Assembly (NCBI GenBank): GCA_039707655.1
Contig: CM077676.1
Location: 84,407,895-84,471,894 of the forward strand
Length of the DNA: 64,000 nucleotides
Direction: 5' to 3'
Origin: Elymus sibiricus
Lineage: Eukaryota > Streptophyta > Magnoliopsida > Poales > Poaceae
Translations under genes and position numbers: made by a program
Notes under the pieces: model-generated
Database searches by the model: none
What the model was told of the DNA's origin: nothing
Seen by the model: only the letters and a program-made list of their open reading frames with translations
Shown: one piece after another, positions 30,716 through 41,930 of the stretch
Layout of the letters: every line of letters begins with the position of its first letter
How positions within the stretch are numbered: position 1 is the first letter of the stretch

Positions 30716-33549
30716 CGTCCTCGAGTAGGTAAATGATAAAAACAGAATTTTTGATGTGGAATGCTACCTAACATATTCATCATGTAATCTTTCTTTTAGG
30801 GTATGAGTATTAAGATCCGAATGATTCAAAGCAATAGTCTATAATTTGATATAAAGACATCAATACTCAGGCATACCAACAAACAGTCATGCCTTTCAAA
30901 ATAAAATGCTAAAGAACGTTATCCCTACAAAATCATATAGTCTTGTCATGCTCCATCTTCTTAACACAAAGTATGTATCATGCACAACCCCGGTGACAAC
31001 CGAGTAATTGGTTCATACTTTTTAACGTGCTTCAGCTTTTTCAACCCCCACGCAATACATGAGCGTAAGCCATGGATATAGCACTATGGGTGGAATAGAA
31101 TACGGTAATAGAGATTAATAAGGGAAAGTCAAAAAAAGGGAGATAGTCTCACATCGACGCGGCTAATCAATGGGCTATGGAGATGCCCATCAATTCATGT
31201 CAATGCGAGGAGTAGGGATTGCCATGCAACACTTGCACTAAGAGCTATAAGTGTAAGAAAGCTCAAAACTGAAAACTAAGTGGGTGTGCATCCAACTTGC
31301 TTGCTCATGAAGACCTCGGGCATTTGAGAAAGCCCATGATCGAAATATACAAGCCAAGTTCTGTAATGAAAAATTCCCATTAGTATAAGAAAGTGACAAC
31401 ATAGGAGACTCTATATGAAAAACATGGTGCAACTTTGAAGCACAAGTGTGGAAAAGGATAGTAACATTGCCCCTTCTCTCTTTTTCTCTTATTTTTTTTG
31501 GTGGGCTCTTTTTGGCCTCTTTTTTTGGTGGGCTCTTTTTGGCCTCTTTTATTTTATTTTATTTCTTCACTGGGACAATGCTCTAATAATAATGATCACC
31601 ACACTTCTATTTACTTATAACTCGATATTACAACTCGATAAAACTGAAACATAAGACTCTATATGAATGCCTCTGGCAGTGTACCAGGATGTGCAATGAT
31701 CTAGCGTAACATGTATAAAAAATGATGAACGGTGGCGGAGCCACAAATAGTATGTCAGCTATATGATCATGCAAAGCAATATGACAATAATAATGTGTGT
31801 CATATAAATGGAACGGTGGAAGTTGCATGGCAATATATCTCGGAATGGCTATGGAAATGCCATAATATGTAGGTATGGTGGCTGTTTTAAGGAAGATATA
31901 AGGAGGCTTATGTGTGATAGAGCGTATCATATCACGGGATTTGGATGCACCGGTGAAGTTTGCACCGATTCTTGAGGTGAGAAAGGGCAATTCACGGTAC
32001 CGAAGAGGCTAGCAAATTGCGGAAAGGTGAGAGTGCGTATAATCCATGGACTCACATTAGTCATAAAGAACTCACATACTTATTACGGAAGATTATTGGC
32101 CCTCGAAGCAAAGTACTACTATGCATGCCCCTAGGGGGGAGGTTGGTAGGAGTTAACCATCGCGCCCCCCCGACCGCCACGCAAAGGAAGACAATCAATA
32201 ATAAATCATGCTCCAACTTCTTAGCATAACTAGAGACCATACATGCATGCTTCGAGAGTCACAAACCTTAACACCAATATTCTTACTAAACCACAATCAT
32301 GCACTAGTACCTCCCACATATTACCATCTTAATATCGCAAAATTATTGCAAGGAATCAAACTTATCATATTCAGTGATCTACATGAAAGTTTTTATTATA
32401 TCCCTCTTGAATACCTACCATATTAGGACCAATTTCATAACACGTGCATATTTCCATTACTATTTATTAGACTCTCAAAAAGATATAAGTAAAGCATGAG
32501 AGTGCAACTATTTCTTTAAAATATGACCACTGCCATGCTCTAAAAGATATAAGTGAAGTACTAGAGCAACTGCCTAGCTCAAAAGATATAAATGAAGCAT
32601 ATAGAGTATTATAAAAAATCACAAATAAATGTGTGTCCCTCTCAAAAGGTGTGTCCAGAAAAAGACCACTATAATACACGACGCTCCAAGCAAAACTCAA
32701 ATCATGTGATGAATAAAAATATAGCTCCAAGTAATATATCGATGGTTTGTAGACGAAAGAGGGGATGCCATCCGGGGCATCCCCAAGCTTAGACGCTTGG
32801 GTCTTCCTTGAATATTGCCTTGGGGTGCCTCGGGTGTCCCCAAGCTTAGGGTATTGCCACTCCTTATTCCATCATCCATCACAATCTCAGTCAAAACATG
32901 AAAACTTCAGCACACAAAACTCTACAGAAACCTCGTAAGATCCGTTAGTATAACAAACAAATCATAAACTTTAGGTACTGTTATGAACCCATTCATATTT
33001 TATTATTGCATAATACATACTGTATTATAACTTCACCATGACTTATACCACCCGATATAATCCATAGATTCATCAAAACAAGCAAACTATGCAACAAAAA
33101 CAGAATCTGTCTAAAACAGAACATTCTGTAATGATCTGAACAATGACCATACTTATGGAAATCAAAAAATTCTGAAAAATTAGGAAAACGTGGGAAATTT
33201 GTTTATAAATCGTGTGTAAAAAATTTAGATCAAAAACATGTACCAGTGATTTTAAAAAAAATCTGGACTGAGCATAAAAGTTTGTGTTTTTTCACAGAAT
33301 CAAGTCAACTATTAACCCAATCATCCCAAAGGCTTTACTTGGCACAAGCACTAATTAAAACATAAAAACACAATCATAACAGTAGCATAATTGTGTGAAC
33401 ACTAAAAAATAGAAAATAAAACAAGAAAAATAAGATAACTATTGGGTTGCCTCCCAACAAGCGCTATTGTTTTACGCCCCTAGCTAGGCGTAATGCATAG
33501 TTTCAAGTGTTGTCATCATTAGATTTCACATTAATTCCATTGGTGGCCC
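30716..33549 (-). other. noncoding interior of element 1
   Basis: Nearly 2.8 kb where pol would be expected in an autonomous Gypsy, but no RT, RNase H or integrase motifs can be read. It contains a duplicated unit with 'ggtgggctctttttggcctc' (about 31498-31545). It also contains two internal copies of the polypurine-like motif (ccccaagctt at 32781-32790 and tccccaagctt at 32837-32847), and the segment (31640-32165) that reappears inverted at 16275-16795. Short ORFs here are not supported. Confidence 0.65.
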
Positions 33550-34429
33550 TCATAATAGATTCATATGTGGTTTAAATCTCTTTCTAGTGAAGTGTTCCTT
33601 TTCTTTCTTTAATGGAAATTGGAGCCTTATATTACCTTCCTTCATATCAATAATAGCACCTATGGTACGTAGGAAAGGTCTACCAAGTATTATAGGACAA
33701 GATGGATTGCAATCAATATCAAACATAATGAAATCAACGGGCACATAATTTCTATTAGAAAGAATAAGCACATCATTTATTCTACCTATAGGTTTCTTGA
33801 TAGTGGAATCCGCTAGATGCAAGTTAAGGGAACATTCGTCCATATCGGTAAGGCCTAGCACATCACATAAAGATTTCGGTATAGTGGAAAAGCTAGCACC
33901 CAAATCACATAAAGCATTGCATTCCTAATCTTTAATATTCACTTTAATAGTAGGTTCCCATTCATCATGCAAGTTTCTAGGTATTGAAACTTCCAATTCT
34001 ATCTTTTCCTCATGAGCTTTTATCATAGCTTCTACAATATGTTTAGTGAAAGCTTTAATTTGTTCATAAGCATTGGGTGCATTTATCATGGATTGCAACA
34101 AGGAAATACATTCAACTAAAGAGCAACTATCATAATTAAAGTCCTTGTAATCCAAAATAGTGGGCACATCACTATTTAAAGTCTTGACATCTCCAAACTC
34201 CCTTTTATTATTTTTATCATTAAGATCATCACCCTCCGAACAATTGGGATGCCTTCTAGCTAAAGTTGACTCATCTCTAGTCCCTTTTTCATCAAGTTTT
34301 ATATTACTAAATAAAGATTCATTAGGTGAGACACCAATCATTTCGATATCTTCACCATGATTACGATAAAAACCGGGCGGAATGGCCTTTTCTAGGAATT
34401 CTCGCTTAGCTCTCAACCTAGCGGTTCTC
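33550..34429 (-). pseudogene. element 1 protease region (retropepsin), broken
   Basis: On the minus strand, 34416 to 33925 encodes a hydrophilic linker (starts near AKREFLEKAIPPGF; contains EFGDVKTLNSDVPTIL), then TAG at 33925-33927. In the same frame the sequence continues ECNALCDLGASFSTIP, where DLGAS is the retropepsin active-site motif, followed by a conserved flap/core (VDFIMFDID, PIILGRPFL, GAIIDMKEG). The TAG may be a mutated CAG. After about 33550 the frame closes and no RT follows. The product would process Gag. Confidence 0.75.
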
Positions 34430-35668
34430 TCTTTAATTTCATTAATAGAGATTTAGATAGATTTAAGACTAATTAATATCATGCTTGGGTGGTAAAATTT
34501 TAATTTTAAGAGTATCCACATCATGAGCAATTCTATCCATGTTTCTAGCCATATCATCAACTTTATTCAATTTTTCCTCTACCATGGCATTAAAAATCTT
34601 TTGAGAACTAATTAATTCTTTAATATTGTTCTCAAGATCAGTGGCTATCCTATTATTATTGTATTAATTACCATAATTATTTGAGGAATTTTCGAGAAAC
34701 GGTCTAGGATTGAAATTACCCCTAGAAGCATTGTTGTTGAAATTATTTCTAGAGACGAAATTCACGTCAATGACATCATTATTTTGCTCAATCAAGGTAG
34801 ATAATGGCACATCATTAGGATCAACATGAGTATTTTTACTAGCAACCATTTTCATAAGAGTATCCATTTTATCACTCAAAGTATTAATTTCTTCGACATA
34901 ATTTACCTTCTTACCAGTTTGAGCTCTCTCGGTGTGCCATTGAGAATAATTTGTCATAATATTGTCAAGGAGTTTTGTAGCTTCTCCTAATGTAATCTCC
35001 ATAAAAGTACCACCTATAGAGTCTAGAAGATTTCTAGAAACAAAGTTTAGTCCCGCAAAATTTTTTTGTATAATCATCCATAAGCTTAAACCATGAGTGG
35101 GACAATTTCTTATCATTAATTTCATTCTCTCTCATGATTGTGCAACATGTTCATGCTCAAGTTGCTTAAAATTCATAATTTGATTTCTAAGAGAAATAAT
35201 TTTAGCGGGAGGAAAATACATGGCAATAAAAGCATCCTTACATTTATCCCATGAATCGGTACTATTTCGAGGCAAGGATGAAAACCAACTTTTAGCACAA
35301 TCTCGTAGTGAGAACGGAAATAATTTCAACTTCACAATATCATTATCCACATCTTTTTTCTTTTGCATATCACATAATTCAACGAAAGTATTAAGATGGG
35401 ATGCGGCATCTTTCTTAGGACTACCGGAAAATTGTTCTTTCATAACAATATTTAGCAAAGTAGCATTAATATCACATGACTCCGCACTAGTGATGGGAGG
35501 AGCAATTGGAGTACTAATAAAATCATTATTATTAGTATTGGAAAAGTCACACAATTTGGTATTTTCTTGAGAAGTAGCGACAAAGCAGGCAAGCAAACAA
35601 ATATATTTCTGAGTTTTTTGTAAAATTGTTTTAGAAGTGGGGGAGATGAAAACGAGAGGCAAAGGCAA
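34430..35668 (-). pseudogene. gag: element 1 Gag, broken by stop and frameshift
   Basis: The minus-strand frame from 35668 contains the plant Gypsy Gag core (KEQFSGSPKKDAASHLNTF, LFPFSLRDCAKSWFSSLP, SWDKCKDAF, then MNFKQLEHEHVAQS). It stops at TGA (35132-35134), where this family usually has a tryptophan codon. The frame then resumes (RNCPTHGLSLWMIIQ, LDSIGG) until 34664. Coding continues in another frame to about 34440 with a coiled-coil-like stretch (VDDMARNMDRIAHDVD). Non-functional as it stands. Confidence 0.8.
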
Positions 35669-35746
35669 ATAAAAAGGTAAATGAAAATAAGAGCAAGTAG
35701 ATGATAGTTTGTGCGAAGGTACTTGATAGGTTTTGATGATGGTGTC

Positions 35747-35764
35747 TCCCCGACAACGGCGCTA
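35747..35764 (-). other. primer binding site of element 1, tRNA-Asp type
   Basis: The minus strand reads TAGCGCCGTTGTCGGGGA, two changes from the TGGCGCCGTTGCCGGGGA expected for plant tRNA-Asp. It lies 11 bases inside the 5' LTR. Confidence 0.75.
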
Positions 35765-35775
35765 GAAATTTTTCC

Positions 35776-37019
35776 TGCAACTTGTGAGCTGCGTTGGGAT
35801 TTTCCCCAAAGAGGAGAGGAGATGCAGTACAGTAGAGATAAGTATTTCCCTCAGTTAAGAACCAAGGTTATCAATCCAGTAGGAGAACCACACAAAACAG
35901 CACCTTCACACACAAAAGGAAATACTTGCACCCAACACAAACAAGGGGGTGTGGTCAATCCCCTCGGCGGTTGCTTGCAAGGATCAAATCTTGTAGTGGT
36001 AGATAAATAAATTATAAATATAAAATAAAATAAAATAAAAATTGCAGCAAGGTATTTTTGGATTTTATACATGATAAAATTATGACCCGGAGGCCATAGT
36101 TTTCACTAGAGGCTTCTCTCTCGAACACATAGCATACGGTGGGTAAACAAATTACTGTTGGACAATTGATAGAAAAGCGCATAGTTATGACAATATTCAA
36201 GGCAATGATCATGTATATAGGCATCATGTCTGAGACAACTAGACCGACTCCTGCCTAGATCTACTACTATTACTCCACCCATCGACTGCTATCTAGCATG
36301 CATCAAGGGTATTAAGTTAATAAAAACAGAGTAACACCTTAAGCAAGATGACAAGATGTAGACAAAGTAAACTTTAGTAATATGAATAAACCCCATCGTT
36401 TTATCCTTAATGGAAACAATACCAATACGTGTCTTGTCCCCTTCTGTCGCTGGGATAGAGCACTGCAAGATTGAACCCATCACAAAGCACTTCTCCCATT
36501 GCAAGATAAATCAATCTAGTTGGCCAAACCAAACGGATAGATCGGAGAGAAATACAAAGCTTTAACAATAATGCATAAATAAGTTCAGAGAAGACTCAAA
36601 TATTTCTCATGAATAATCTGATCATAAACCCACAATTCATCGGATCCCAACAAACACACTGCAAAAGAAGATTACATCGGATAGAACTCCAAGAAGATCG
36701 AGGAGAACATGGTATTGAAGACCAAAGAGAGAGAAGAAGCCATCTAGCTACTAGCTATGGACCCGTAGGTCTGTGGTAAACTACTCACGCATCATCGGTA
36801 GGGCCGCAAGGTTGATGAAGAAGCCCTCCGTGATCGATTCCCCCTCCGGCAGAGTACCAAAAAAGGCCTCCAGATGGGATCGCAGAAGAACGGAGACTTG
36901 CGGCGGTGGAAAAAGTGTTTCGGGTGTCTCTCTGGTATATTGGGAATATTTGAGAATTTGTAGAGGCGGAATTAGGTCAAGAGGTGCCACGAGGGGCCCA
37001 CAAGCCTGGGGGGCGCACC
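35776..37019 (-). repeat. element 1 5' LTR, truncated by element 2
   Basis: It aligns with the rejoined 3' LTR from its distal end as far as the GC-rich stretch ending gcgcacc, where element 2 starts. About 290 bp, including TGATACGTCTCC, are missing here and are not found on the other side of element 2. Confidence 0.8.
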
Positions 37020-37271
37020 TGATGTCTACTACACAACTTATTCTTGTAGACTCGTGTTGGGCCTCCAAGCGCAGAGTTTTGTAGGACAGTAGCAATTTTC
37101 CCTCAAGTGGATGACCTAAGGTTTGTCAATCCGTGGGAGGCGTAGGATGAAGATGGTCTCTGTCAAACAACCCTGCAACCAAATACAAGAAATCTCTTGT
37201 GTCCCCAACACACCCAATACAATGGTAAATTGTATAGGTGCACTAGTTCGGCGAAGTGATGGTGATACAAG
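37020..37271 (-). repeat. element 2 3' LTR, distal part
   Basis: It starts (plus strand) tgatgtctactacacaac and stops at the 9.74-kb insertion. The last five bases, acaag, are the duplicated target. Confidence 0.8.
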
Positions 37272-38357
37272 TGTGACATCCCCAGGTATTAAGCACAGTG
37301 ATCACCTCTTAATCATGCCAAGTCATCATGTTGAAAAGTGCTTGATCATCATTGCATCATATCTCATTTCAAAATTCCAAAGCAAATTGAAATTCAGATT
37401 TAAAGTGAAAATAAAAGTTGTCCAAATTTGAAAACTAAAATGTTCATAGTATTGCAAATAATCCAAAGACAATTATAAAAATATAATCAACATTTATTGA
37501 AATAGTGAAATGACACTAACAACCTAAAGCAGTAGCAAAACCGCAACATTTAATCCCTTTTTATTTAAATAAGAATTAGATAAAATCATTTGCCCACCCA
37601 ACCAATTTCAAGCAGTGCCAAATATTGCCATCTAATTATTGGGCTAAGTCACAGGTTTTACAAAACTCATGTGGTAGCCACACATTTTACAAAACAGAAA
37701 TTAGAAAAAGATAAAAATAGAAAATAGAAAATAAAAAGAAAAACCCCCTGGCCGACTGGGCCTTAGGCCATAGTGGCCGGCCCACTCCGCCCGCTAGCCT
37801 ATAAGGCCCCCCCTCGCGCACCCGTATCCCTAGCCCGAACCCCCACTTCCCCTCGCTCCCTCCCTCTCTCCCGAACCGCCGTCGCCTTCCAGCCGTCGCC
37901 GCCCCTCCGTCGTCCTCATCGCCTCGCCGCCTCGCCTCCTCCCCAAATGCTACATCGAGCCTCGCCGCCCTCTTCCCTTCATCGGGGTGAGCCCCCGTGG
38001 CCGTCTCCTCTTCCCCCCTCCGCCGTCCGTCGCCGCCGTCGCCCGTGGCCTCGCCCACCGCGCGCCGCCCGTCCCCGGCCTCCTTCTCCTGCTGCTGCCC
38101 GCTCGCCCCGCGCGACCGCCTCCCCTTGCCGCGCATTGCTGCCGCCGAGGCCACCCCCTGCCCCGCGCCCGCTCGGCCGCGCCTCCTCTGCCTCGCCCGC
38201 GCTCGGCCACCTCCGCCGCTGCCCGTGCGGCTGCAGCATCACCTGGCCTACGCCCCCGTCGCTGCCCGCCCCGCGCCTGGCCACCACCCGCCGCTGCTGC
38301 CGCTGCCCCGTGTCCGCTCGGCCGCCTCGCCGCCCGTCGTCGCCGCGCACGCGTCGC

Positions 38358-38446
38358 CCGGACGTGTCCGGCCGCGGTGTGCCCCCGCGCGCATTGGGTC
38401 ACCGGACATGTCCGGCCCCCGAACGGGCACGGGCGGACATGTCCGC
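38358..38446 (+). repeat. three GGAC(A/G)TGTCC dyads
   Basis: CCGGACGTGTCCGG (38358-38371, near-palindrome), CCGGACATGTCCGG (38402-38415, perfect) and GCGGACATGTCCGC (38433-38446, perfect). All are retained with a few changes in the 3' LTR near 44251-44340. Confidence 0.8.
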
Positions 38447-38494
38447 CTGCCCACTGACCAGTGGGGCCCCGCCCCGTTTAAACGTAAAAAAAAA

Positions 38495-38640
38495 GAATAA
38501 ATAAAAAGAATTAAATTAAATAAATAATTATTAATTAATTAACTTAATTAATTCTGTTTAATTATACTAATTAATTAATTAACCTAATTAATTTGTAATT
38601 AGTCTAATTAAACCCTAATTAACCTAATTAGACACTGACA
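38495..38640 (+). repeat. TTAATTAA-rich AT block
   Basis: Repeated taattaa/ttaatta words over about 145 bases directly after the GC-rich tract. The same block occurs at about 44385-44530 in the 3' LTR. Confidence 0.75.
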
Positions 38641-39559
38641 GGTGGGACCCGCATGTCAGGTTGACCAGTCAACGGGTCCTGTTGACTGCTGACGTCACAG
38701 TGACGTCATGCTAACGTCAGCAATTACTGTTTCGGATAATGTTAGTTTAAATAATTCAAATAATTCCAGAAATTAATAAAAACTTTAGAAAATCATATCT
38801 TTTAAACCGTAACTCGGATTAAAATAATTTATATATGAAAAATGATCAGAAAAATATGACGATTCCGAATATGCACTCCATTCATCTGTGAGGTGCCCCT
38901 AACTACCTGTACATGGAACCGTCCACTCCGTTTCATCTGACCGTAAAACGCCAGACTTCGGGAAAACATTCCCGGATGTTTTCCCCCTTCACCTGTATCG
39001 CGTAGCACCGCGTTAGGTTACACCTAGCACCGCGTATCGCCATGTCATGCATCGTGATGCATCTGTTTGCATTGTATTTATTGTTTCTTCCCCCTCTTCT
39101 CTCCGGTAGACTCCGAGACCGACGCTGCCCCTGTGATCGACTTCGTCGCCGACGACCCTTCTTCCCTCTCAGCAGAGCTTCCAGGCAAGCAACCCCCCTT
39201 GACGCATGCCTATATCACCTATTCTCTCTTCCTCCTGCTTGCATTAGAATTTGCTGCTGTTATTGTTTTATCCTATTCTGATGCATGGCCTGTCCTTGTA
39301 ACTGTTATTGATACCTGCCTATTATCCGAGATGCTTAGTATAGGTTGGATGGTAAACCATCTGTGGCCCCTCTTCCTTGCTGTAGTTGCTACGCTTTAGT
39401 ACTGGTGCCCCGATCAATGTGATCGAACGGGCTGAGAACAGCACATCACCGCACACCCCCTAAGTTGCTCGTCTCTGCAGAGCTGGCATCGAGTGTCGAT
39501 GGTGATACCTCTTATCTCACTTCAGATGATGCCTCTGTAGAATAGCTATCCGGTTGTGG

Positions 39560-39705
39560 GTTACCGAGGGTGATTCCTCTTTCATCACCTTCGATAAAGC
39601 TTCCGTCGTGCAACTCCTCCTGTGTGAATCCATCGAGGGTGATTCCTCCGGGTTCACCTTGACCGATACTTCGAGTGGGAATCCATCAAGGGTGATTCCT
39701 CGGAT
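39560..39705 (+). repeat. three diverged 'gagggtgattcctc' repeats
   Basis: The words cgagggtgattcctc, cgagggtgattcctc and caagggtgattcctc begin about 39568, 39636 and 39687. The latter two follow 'aatccat', giving a short degenerate tandem array conserved in the other LTR (about 45437-45570). Confidence 0.6.
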
Positions 39706-41148
39706 TCCTTCTCGATACTTGGACACACGGTTACTTTATCCTTTCTTACAGGCGGGTCGACCCTGAGGGGTACCCGCGGGGAAATATGAAGTCGGGCTTG
39801 CCAGGAGGGCACCCGCGAGTGATACTGTGGCGGAACGACAGGGCAGGCGGAGACCACCCTGGTCGTGATCCGTGTGTTACCAAGTCGGAGCGACAGGTAG
39901 TCTGATCGTCTCTGCGAGTTACTAAACGAGCTTAACAGATTTGGGTATTTGATCTGATTTAGCTACGTGCCTATACGCACTACCACCACGTGGGATAATG
40001 GTTTAATGGGGCCCTCTACGTTGTACGTTTCTCCCGAAAGCTCTTCAGACGTCACAGCTCAGAGATGCGGGCTGATTGTTGGGGTGAGCTGGTTACGTCT
40101 GTGGTGCTGCGACAGTCGCCCTTGGGCCCCGACCAGTCTCGTTACGTGCAGGAGTGCGGAGGGTGATGGCCCAAGACCCCTTCGTGCTTAGGATTTAGAC
40201 CGGCGTGTTGACCTCTCTGCTGAGCTTAGGTAGGACGCTGCTTCGTGTCGATTACCCGAGGCCGGGTATTACCCACCAAGTGTATCCGGCCAGATGTAAT
40301 CGAGCGTGCTGGGTAACAGTAGTGCACGCCTGCAGGGAAGTTATCTATTCGAATAGCCGTGTCCACGGTAACAGGACACTCAGTGTTGTATCCCGATCTA
40401 CCACTATTTGAACTGATTACATGTTACTTTAACTGTAAGCTCCGGGATCGCTTCCTCACAGGGAGTCGAGGAAGGATCTCTGGGCTTTGCTTCAACATGC
40501 TTGTTAATTTAATATGCTAATCTGCTCTCTTCTTATGCTGCAAGATTGCTTCAAGATGCTAGTCTTCGATAGGCTAGGCCTCTCCCCTTCTGTTCCAGCA
40601 TTCTGCAGTTTAGGCCAAGGATACAGCCCCATTCCTTTGATACTGATGCATATTAGTATAGTTCTGATGTCAGTCTTGCGAGTACTTTGGATGAGTACTC
40701 ACGGTTGCTTTGCTATCTTTTGCCCCCATACCCAATTGATGAAATCAGACGATGGAGTCCAGGAGCCAGACGCCACCACAGGAGACTACTACCACGAGAG
40801 CCCCGGAGGTCACCACTACTACGTTGAGCCCGTCGACCAGGAGTAGTTAGGAGGCTCCCAGGCAGGAGGCCTGCGCCTTTTCGATCCGTGTTGTTGTTTT
40901 GCCCCGCCTGTTAAGGCTTATCTATTTTACTTTTATATCTGTACTCAGATATCTGATGCTTCCGCTGACGCTTGTATGGGCAAGCTTATGTATTCGAGCC
41001 CTCGAGGCCCCTGGCTTGTAATATAAAGCTTGTATTATTTTGTTTGTGTCTAGAGTTGTGTTGTGATATCTAACCGTGAGTCTCTGATCTCGAGCGTGCA
41101 CATTTGCGTGTATGATTAGTGCACGTGTCGAGCAGGGGCGTCACAAGT

Positions 41149-41161
41149 TGGTATCAGAGCC
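41149..41161 (+). other. primer binding site, tRNA-iMet type
   Basis: TGGTATCAGAGCC starts three bases after the LTR end and matches the complement of the plant initiator tRNA 3' end over 13 bases. Confidence 0.8.
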
Positions 41162-41930
41162 GACTGCCTGTAGGAAGCCCTCTTCCGATTCCTTGGTCAA
41201 AGTTGAGTCTAGTCTTTCTGAAAACTATTTTACTAACTTGGCTGTGTGGCTTACGGGCCCACATCGCCAACTGGGTGGTATTAGGATCTTTTATTACTCT
41301 TCTAGACTCTGGGACTCTGAACTCTCTTCCTTTCGGGTTAAATGATTTTGCTAACATTGACACTAGGTTCTCGTAATCACATTCACCCGAAGAGCTGGAT
41401 TGTCGGCAACTAATCCTCCCCATTGATCTGTTTAATCAGATCATCACATTTTTCCTTTCCATTGGTGTGTTTAACCTTTCTTGTAATATAGCTTTTATCT
41501 GAGAAGTGATAATTTCCTGCTTAAGCCAACACCCCCAAATGGTTGTCCTCGGACTTGCCTTGCTGTCGTGACCTTGCAAGATGTCACTGCCTTCCACTCT
41601 TAATTGACACTCACCACAGTTCCACAGGACCGAAACCTGACTCTCATGTGCGTCCATGATTCAGTGGTTTTCTCCGACGTTGATGTAGCCTTTGCTATGT
41701 CTCATTGTGTATTCCTCACCACGTGCCTGCGCGCCGCCTAGTAGGTCTAGATATTTAATTTCTGAACTTATGCTGTCCGCGTGTAACCGACTCTGTGTAT
41801 GGATCTGTATGTCTTAATTGACTACTGTTATGAATCTATTGCACTAGTTGTCCATTGTCGTGTTACATCGTGCTGTCTCTGAACACTTGCAGTGGTTTTT
41901 ACTAAACTACCCCTACTAAACTTTAGCAAG
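41162..41930 (+). other. untranslated leader of 9.74-kb element
   Basis: About 770 bases before the gag ATG with only short incidental ORFs. No known signal could be located by eye. Confidence 0.5.

Larger units (their letters stand above)
20129..37019 (-). mobile_element. element 1: gag-protease-only Gypsy retrotransposon, minus strand, nested insertions
   Basis: The whole element reads on the minus strand. Its 5' LTR (35776-37019) is cut by element 2, followed leftward by a tRNA-Asp primer site, gag, a protease fragment, a long noncoding interior, a polypurine tract and a 3' LTR split by the Angela-like Copia. No RT, RNase H or integrase is encoded between 30691 and 33549. LTRs start TGATACGTCTCCAACGTATC, typical of Sabrina/Fatima/WHAM-like Triticeae Gypsy families; exact family not determined. 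The LTRs differ by roughly 8-9% in the parts compared, so it is old. Confidence 0.8.
37272..41145 (+). repeat. 5' LTR of 9.74-kb element
   Basis: TATA-like box tataagg is at 37800-37806. A very GC-rich tract (about 37790-38490) follows, with three GGAC(A/G)TGTCC dyads and large overlapping ORFs on both strands that are composition artefacts. Then comes a TTAATTAA-rich AT block (about 38495-38640). Two TGACGTCA motifs lie at 38690 and 38701. The distal part (39042-41145) has short ORFs shared with the other LTR and no known domain. Confidence 0.9.

Noticed and set aside
37773..38504. Large overlapping ORFs on both strands in the GC-rich part of the 9.74-kb element LTR (and 43581-44407)
   Set aside because: All six frames open up because of extreme G+C content, products are Arg/Pro/Ala-rich, and both LTR copies have different frame lengths. 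There is no codon signature of a gene.
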